Source of the DNA: Candidatus Eiseniibacteriota bacterium
GTDB taxonomy: Bacteria; Eisenbacteria; RBG-16-71-46; CAIMUX01
DNA length: 64,000 bases
Assembly (NCBI GenBank): GCA_020633975.1
Contig: JACKCR010000002.1
Coordinates: forward strand, 2,232,001-2,296,000
Direction of reading: 5' to 3'
Numbering within the stretch: position 1 is the stretch's first letter; every line of letters begins with the position of its first letter. Below the pieces are notes generated by a model, which was not told the origin of the DNA, did no database searches, and saw only the letters and a list, made by a program, of their open reading frames with translations. Positions 60,893 to 64,000 of this stretch are shown here, one piece after another. Position numbers and translations under genes: made by a program.

Positions 60893-62668
60893 TCACGGGT
60901 TGCTAGGCGGCAACTCGAACAAGGTGACACCCCAGAGGTGGGGTCGCCTAGGTGGCGTGGAGTTCCAGTCGCCGAACGCATGGCTACCGTCGGTCTCGTA
61001 GTGGAGTTCGTAGATGCCGGCGGGTAGCTCGAGGTTCGCTTCGATCTGACGGTTCTTGACCGCTCCGCCCGCACGCCCGGTCTCGTCGTACTCCATCTTC
61101 CATACGGGGCGCCCGGACTCATCGGCGAGCCAGGCGTAGTCGTGCATCTCACCGTCGGACCCTTCGCCGATCGCCAAGAGCCGCACCCGCGTGGTCTCGC
61201 TGACTTCGAACCGCTTCACGATGTGCTGATCGTCCCCGACGGGGGCGATGCTGAGTAGCGCACCAGACTCGTCGTTACCGCCCGGATGGAGGGCGGGATC
61301 ACCGCCGGGATCGATCTCTGCCACCGTGATCCCCCAGAAGTCCGGGTCGAACGGCTTCTCCTCGTTCCAGCTTCGATAGGCGTGAGAGCCGTCCGTCGTG
61401 TAGCAGAGTTGGTAGTTCCCCGCCGGGAGCACGATCGAGTCCTCGACCAACCGGTTCTTGCGCGCCCCGCCGGCCGGGTAGGAAACGTGGCCGTTCATCG
61501 ACCACACTTCATCGAGGTCGGACACACGCTCGATCCATCCGACGTCCGCGAACTCTTCGTCGTCATCGGTCTGCTCTCCGACGCCTCGGACCAGGAGCTT
61601 CGCCTCGCGGGTCAGGTAGAATCGCCGGGACTCGAACTCGTCGTTCCGCACCCGAGCGATCGCAACTGCGGGCTCTGGACGAGGCGCACCCTCACGAACC
61701 GTGAGTTCCGAACGGTCGGCCGGATCCGCGACCCAGAGCGCCGCACCCCACGACTCGGGATCCCAAGGCGGAGCAGCATTCCACTTCTCACTGGAGTGAG
61801 TCTCGTCGGTCGCCGCTCCCAGGAGATAGCTCCCCGCCTCCAGACGGATCTTCCCCGCGAAGCGACGGTTCTTTTCCGCACCGCCCGCGGGCTCGGTGGT
61901 CTCCGGAGTGAGCGTGAAGACCCGCTCCCAGGTGTCGCAGTCGACGAGCCAGGCGGTGTCCGCGAAGTAGGGGCTCCCCTTCACATACTCCCCGATCGCG
62001 CGGAGTTCGAGGTCGGTCTGGCTGGAGAGATCGAACCGCACTTCCTTCATCTCGCCGTCACCGAGTCCGAGCAAACGGATGGGCGCATCGGGATACGGCT
62101 CGGACGTCTCCGCTGTCACGGGCTGAGGCTCGAACCCGGAGTCGGCCGCCCAGACCCACGCACCCCAGTCGTGCGGATCTCCGACATCGTCCCAGTCCCG
62201 CTGCCGCTTGAAGTCGCCACGGATCCTTCCGAGCTGGATTCCGAGGATCTTGAGCTCGGCATCGATCGGGAGCTGGCCGTCGTGCGCCGCGAAGTAGAGT
62301 GCGTACGTTCCGGCGGGAAGCGTCACCTCGTCCCGGGTGGTCCAGTTCTCGCTCCGACGGTCCCACTCACCGTCCGCGTCCTGCTGGGTCCAGACCGGCC
62401 AGCGGGACTCGAGGTCGAGAATCCAAGCGTGAGCGAGGAGGCCACGGCCGTGGCGATCGCCGGCGCCGACGGCTTCGATCTCGAGCCGGGTCGGAGCAGG
62501 GAGGACGAACACGGAGCTCCGAGTGGCGGGTCTCCGAAACCCGTCCAGCGCAGCCAGTCGGGGCCCTCGTGCCTCGGCATCGACAGAAGTGATCGCGGTG
62601 GAAGCCGCCACGGCGGCCGCGCAAGTCACCAAGGCAATGGCCGTTCGGCGTCGCGTCGATCGTGTCAT
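60893..62668 (-). CDS. Exported protein with four tandem modules
   Basis: 591 residues from the ATG at 62668, preceded by GGGGAGGAG; the longer frame to 62827 is rejected. A signal peptide (RRRTAIALVTCAAAVAASTAI) is followed by four modules of about 135 residues. Each has an R-xx-GxGE start, a W-IER/DYAWL-type segment ending in VW.M, then AGGA-KNR, LPAG-Y-L, TDGSHA and WN..P..P..WG; the first copy is degenerate. No database family was recognised, but the spacing suggests beta-sandwich domains of the kind found in surface carbohydrate-binding or pre-peptidase domains. It is divergent from the TMTC-type gene. Confidence 0.75.
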   Translation of the reverse strand: MTRSTRRRTAIALVTCAAAVAASTAITSVDAEARGPRLAALDGFRRPATRSSVFVLPAPTRLEIEAVGAGDRHGRGLLAHAWILDLESRWPVWTQQDADGEWDRRSENWTTRDEVTLPAGTYALYFAAHDGQLPIDAELKILGIQLGRIRGDFKRQRDWDDVGDPHDWGAWVWAADSGFEPQPVTAETSEPYPDAPIRLLGLGDGEMKEVRFDLSSQTDLELRAIGEYVKGSPYFADTAWLVDCDTWERVFTLTPETTEPAGGAEKNRRFAGKIRLEAGSYLLGAATDETHSSEKWNAAPPWDPESWGAALWVADPADRSELTVREGAPRPEPAVAIARVRNDEFESRRFYLTREAKLLVRGVGEQTDDDEEFADVGWIERVSDLDEVWSMNGHVSYPAGGARKNRLVEDSIVLPAGNYQLCYTTDGSHAYRSWNEEKPFDPDFWGITVAEIDPGGDPALHPGGNDESGALLSIAPVGDDQHIVKRFEVSETTRVRLLAIGEGSDGEMHDYAWLADESGRPVWKMEYDETGRAGGAVKNRQIEANLELPAGIYELHYETDGSHAFGDWNSTPPRRPHLWGVTLFELPPSNP

Positions 62669-62825
62669 GAGCTCTCCTCCCCCTAGGGAAGTGCCGTGGC
62701 CCGGTGCGCATACTCCCCGGCCCGGAACGCATTCCCTCATAGATCCGTACGAATGGGGATGGGGCAGGGTTGCAGGAAAAATAGGTCGGGGCGAGAAAAG
62801 TGACGCGACGTATCCTCTGGCAGAC

Positions 62826-64000
62826 ATGAACCGAACGTCCGTACCCGGTAGGAAGCAGCCGAATCACCCGCCCCGGGGACGGCTCCTCGGCGACACGCGC
62901 GTGGGCAACGCCGCCCTTGGCGCGCTCCTCCTCGCGCTCGCGGTTCTGGCCTATCTGCCCGCGATCTCGGCTGGTCCCGTGTGGGACGACCACCTGCTCT
63001 TGGAGCAGAACCCGACGATCGCCGGCCGGACTCCGGCCCTCGAAGCGTTCCGGCAACCGTTCACGCCGTTCGACCTGTTCTATCGGCCAGCCACCGCGAT
63101 CGCACTCCGAGCCGCGGTCGCCCCCGAAACGGCCGCCGTCCCAGGATCCGCTTCCGCGATCCCGGGGATCGCCGTCAGCGCTGGTTCAGAAGGGACGACA
63201 GGCTCACTTCGGACGATCCACGTCGTCGCCCTGGCCCTGCACTCGCTGATCGGTCTCGCCATCGCGCAGCTGGCGAAACGGTCCGGCGCGTCTCCCCTGG
63301 CCGCGGGTTTCGCCGCCGTCGTCTTCGTCTGCCATCCGGCAATGACGGAAGCCGTCGCCTGGATGTCGGGATTCGGGGACGTGCTCGCGGGGTTCGCACT
63401 CGTGTTCGCCGCGCTCCTCGCACTTCCGGCGGTCGGCCCTGCTTCCTTGGATCGTCCACCGAGGAGCGGTGGCGGCGAACCCGGCCCGCCACGCGGGGAG
63501 AGTTCACCACGCGGACTGGTCCTCCGCTCGGCCGCGGCCGTCTTCCTTCTCGCACTCTCCGCGTTCGCGAAGGAAACGGCGGTCCCGATCGCGATCCTGA
63601 TCGTCAGCGCCGTCCTGTGGCATCGCTTTCGGTCCCAGACGGGCGAAGCGCGACGCACTCGAGCCGTGATCGTCTCGGCTGGCTTCGCAGTCGTACTGAT
63701 CGCGTACGCGGCCCTTCGTGCCTCTGCCGTCCCCCCGGGAGGCCTCGAACCCCGCTTCGAAATCAGTCGCGCCGCGCTCGTGCTCGGAACGTACGTGCGT
63801 ACCTGGCTCTTCCCCATTGGAGAGGGGTTCGTGCCGATCCTGGATCTCCATCCCCTCGTGAACCGGCCTGAGGGACTGGACGTGCGCTACCTCTGGGCTG
63901 CGGGCGGGACGGTGACGTTCTGCGCAATGTCGTGGATCGCGTGGCGCAGACGAAGCCCAGCACGGTTCGGCCTCCTCTGGGCCGCGGTGTCCTTCGTTCC
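62826..64000 (+). CDS. TMTC-type (DUF1736) membrane protein, partial
   Basis: 391 residues visible, cut by the right edge. Hydrophobic segments from residue about 28 (GALLLALAVLAYLPAIS). GPVWDDHLLLEQNP matches the WDDH acidic motif of GT-C glycosyltransferases; FVCHPAMTEAVAWMSGFGDVLAG is the family block normally read as HPVHVEAVAWISGRKDLLA. These proteins usually have C-terminal TPR repeats and add mannose to proteins, using a lipid-linked donor in eukaryotes; bacterial members are poorly known. Two low-complexity inserts are present (63118-63220; 63445-63525). Activity is inferred from the family. Confidence 0.8.
   Translation, partial: MNRTSVPGRKQPNHPPRGRLLGDTRVGNAALGALLLALAVLAYLPAISAGPVWDDHLLLEQNPTIAGRTPALEAFRQPFTPFDLFYRPATAIALRAAVAPETAAVPGSASAIPGIAVSAGSEGTTGSLRTIHVVALALHSLIGLAIAQLAKRSGASPLAAGFAAVVFVCHPAMTEAVAWMSGFGDVLAGFALVFAALLALPAVGPASLDRPPRSGGGEPGPPRGESSPRGLVLRSAAAVFLLALSAFAKETAVPIAILIVSAVLWHRFRSQTGEARRTRAVIVSAGFAVVLIAYAALRASAVPPGGLEPRFEISRAALVLGTYVRTWLFPIGEGFVPILDLHPLVNRPEGLDVRYLWAAGGTVTFCAMSWIAWRRRSPARFGLLWAAVSFV

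Overview
This window is about 64 kb of high-GC (roughly two-thirds G+C), gene-dense bacterial chromosome. No rRNA, tRNA, CRISPR array, insertion sequence or phage gene could be supported. A TonB-dependent receptor, an Omp85-like barrel, lipoproteins and MurA indicate a diderm. Three secreted proteins (at 15338, 47934 and 58273) end in the FlgD/Por-type beta-sandwich tail typical of the FCB superphylum. With the high GC content this suggests an uncultured lineage of the Eisenbacteria/Krumholzibacteria type. The lineage is an inference; the tails and envelope genes are visible.

Layout. 1-2732: a GH63-like glycosidase cut by the window edge, and a glucose-dehydrogenase-type zinc alcohol dehydrogenase. 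2923-5832: a TonB-dependent receptor with a His-rich plug loop, and a His-rich membrane-anchored partner. 6158-12254: a di-haem peroxidase lipoprotein, a TPR-CHAT protease-like protein, an ECF-type sigma factor and its overlapping anti-sigma factor. 12346-14246: a PilZ-like protein and a MinD-like ATPase. 14650-17197: an exported protein and a matrixin-type metalloprotease. 17714-20883: NodU/CmcH carbamoyltransferase, SxtJ-like membrane protein, deoxynucleoside kinase. 20939-24627: a DUF2202 lipoprotein and two divergent GT4 glycosyltransferases. 24858-29123: a Leu/Glu/Val dehydrogenase-like enzyme, a TPR-methyltransferase fusion and a membrane-anchored MutS-type ATPase. 29352-31756: a translationally coupled periplasmic protein and outer-membrane barrel. 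31814-34930: a small conserved protein, a cupin and a PilB/GspE ATPase. 34935-40544: the classical block rho, rpmE, prfA, prmC, murA (minus strand). 40733-47771: ketol-acid reductoisomerase homologue, TPR lipoprotein, HAD phosphatase, PriA and two response regulators. 47934-53461: a three-gene operon encoding a cohesin-domain protein, a TPR lipoprotein and a subtilase carrying a dockerin. 53689-56170: TsaD with a membrane protein and a small protein. 56423-64000: a PBP4-type carboxypeptidase, a sortilin-like propeller protein, a four-module repeat protein and a TMTC-type membrane protein cut by the right edge.

Two things stand out. First, the cohesin / TPR lipoprotein / dockerin-subtilase operon looks like a self-contained surface protease assembly. 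Second, many otherwise conserved enzymes here (GH63, PrmC, PriA twice, carbamoyltransferase, amino-acid dehydrogenase, reductoisomerase, MutS-like, PBP4, GT4, TMTC) carry in-frame low-complexity Ala/Ser/Thr/Gly/Pro-rich inserts. Some still show short tandem DNA repeats, which suggests a lineage-wide process of loop expansion by slippage.

Start codons were moved from the longest open frame wherever a Shine-Dalgarno sequence, a signal peptide or the family's usual length argued for an internal start; the reasons are given in each entry.
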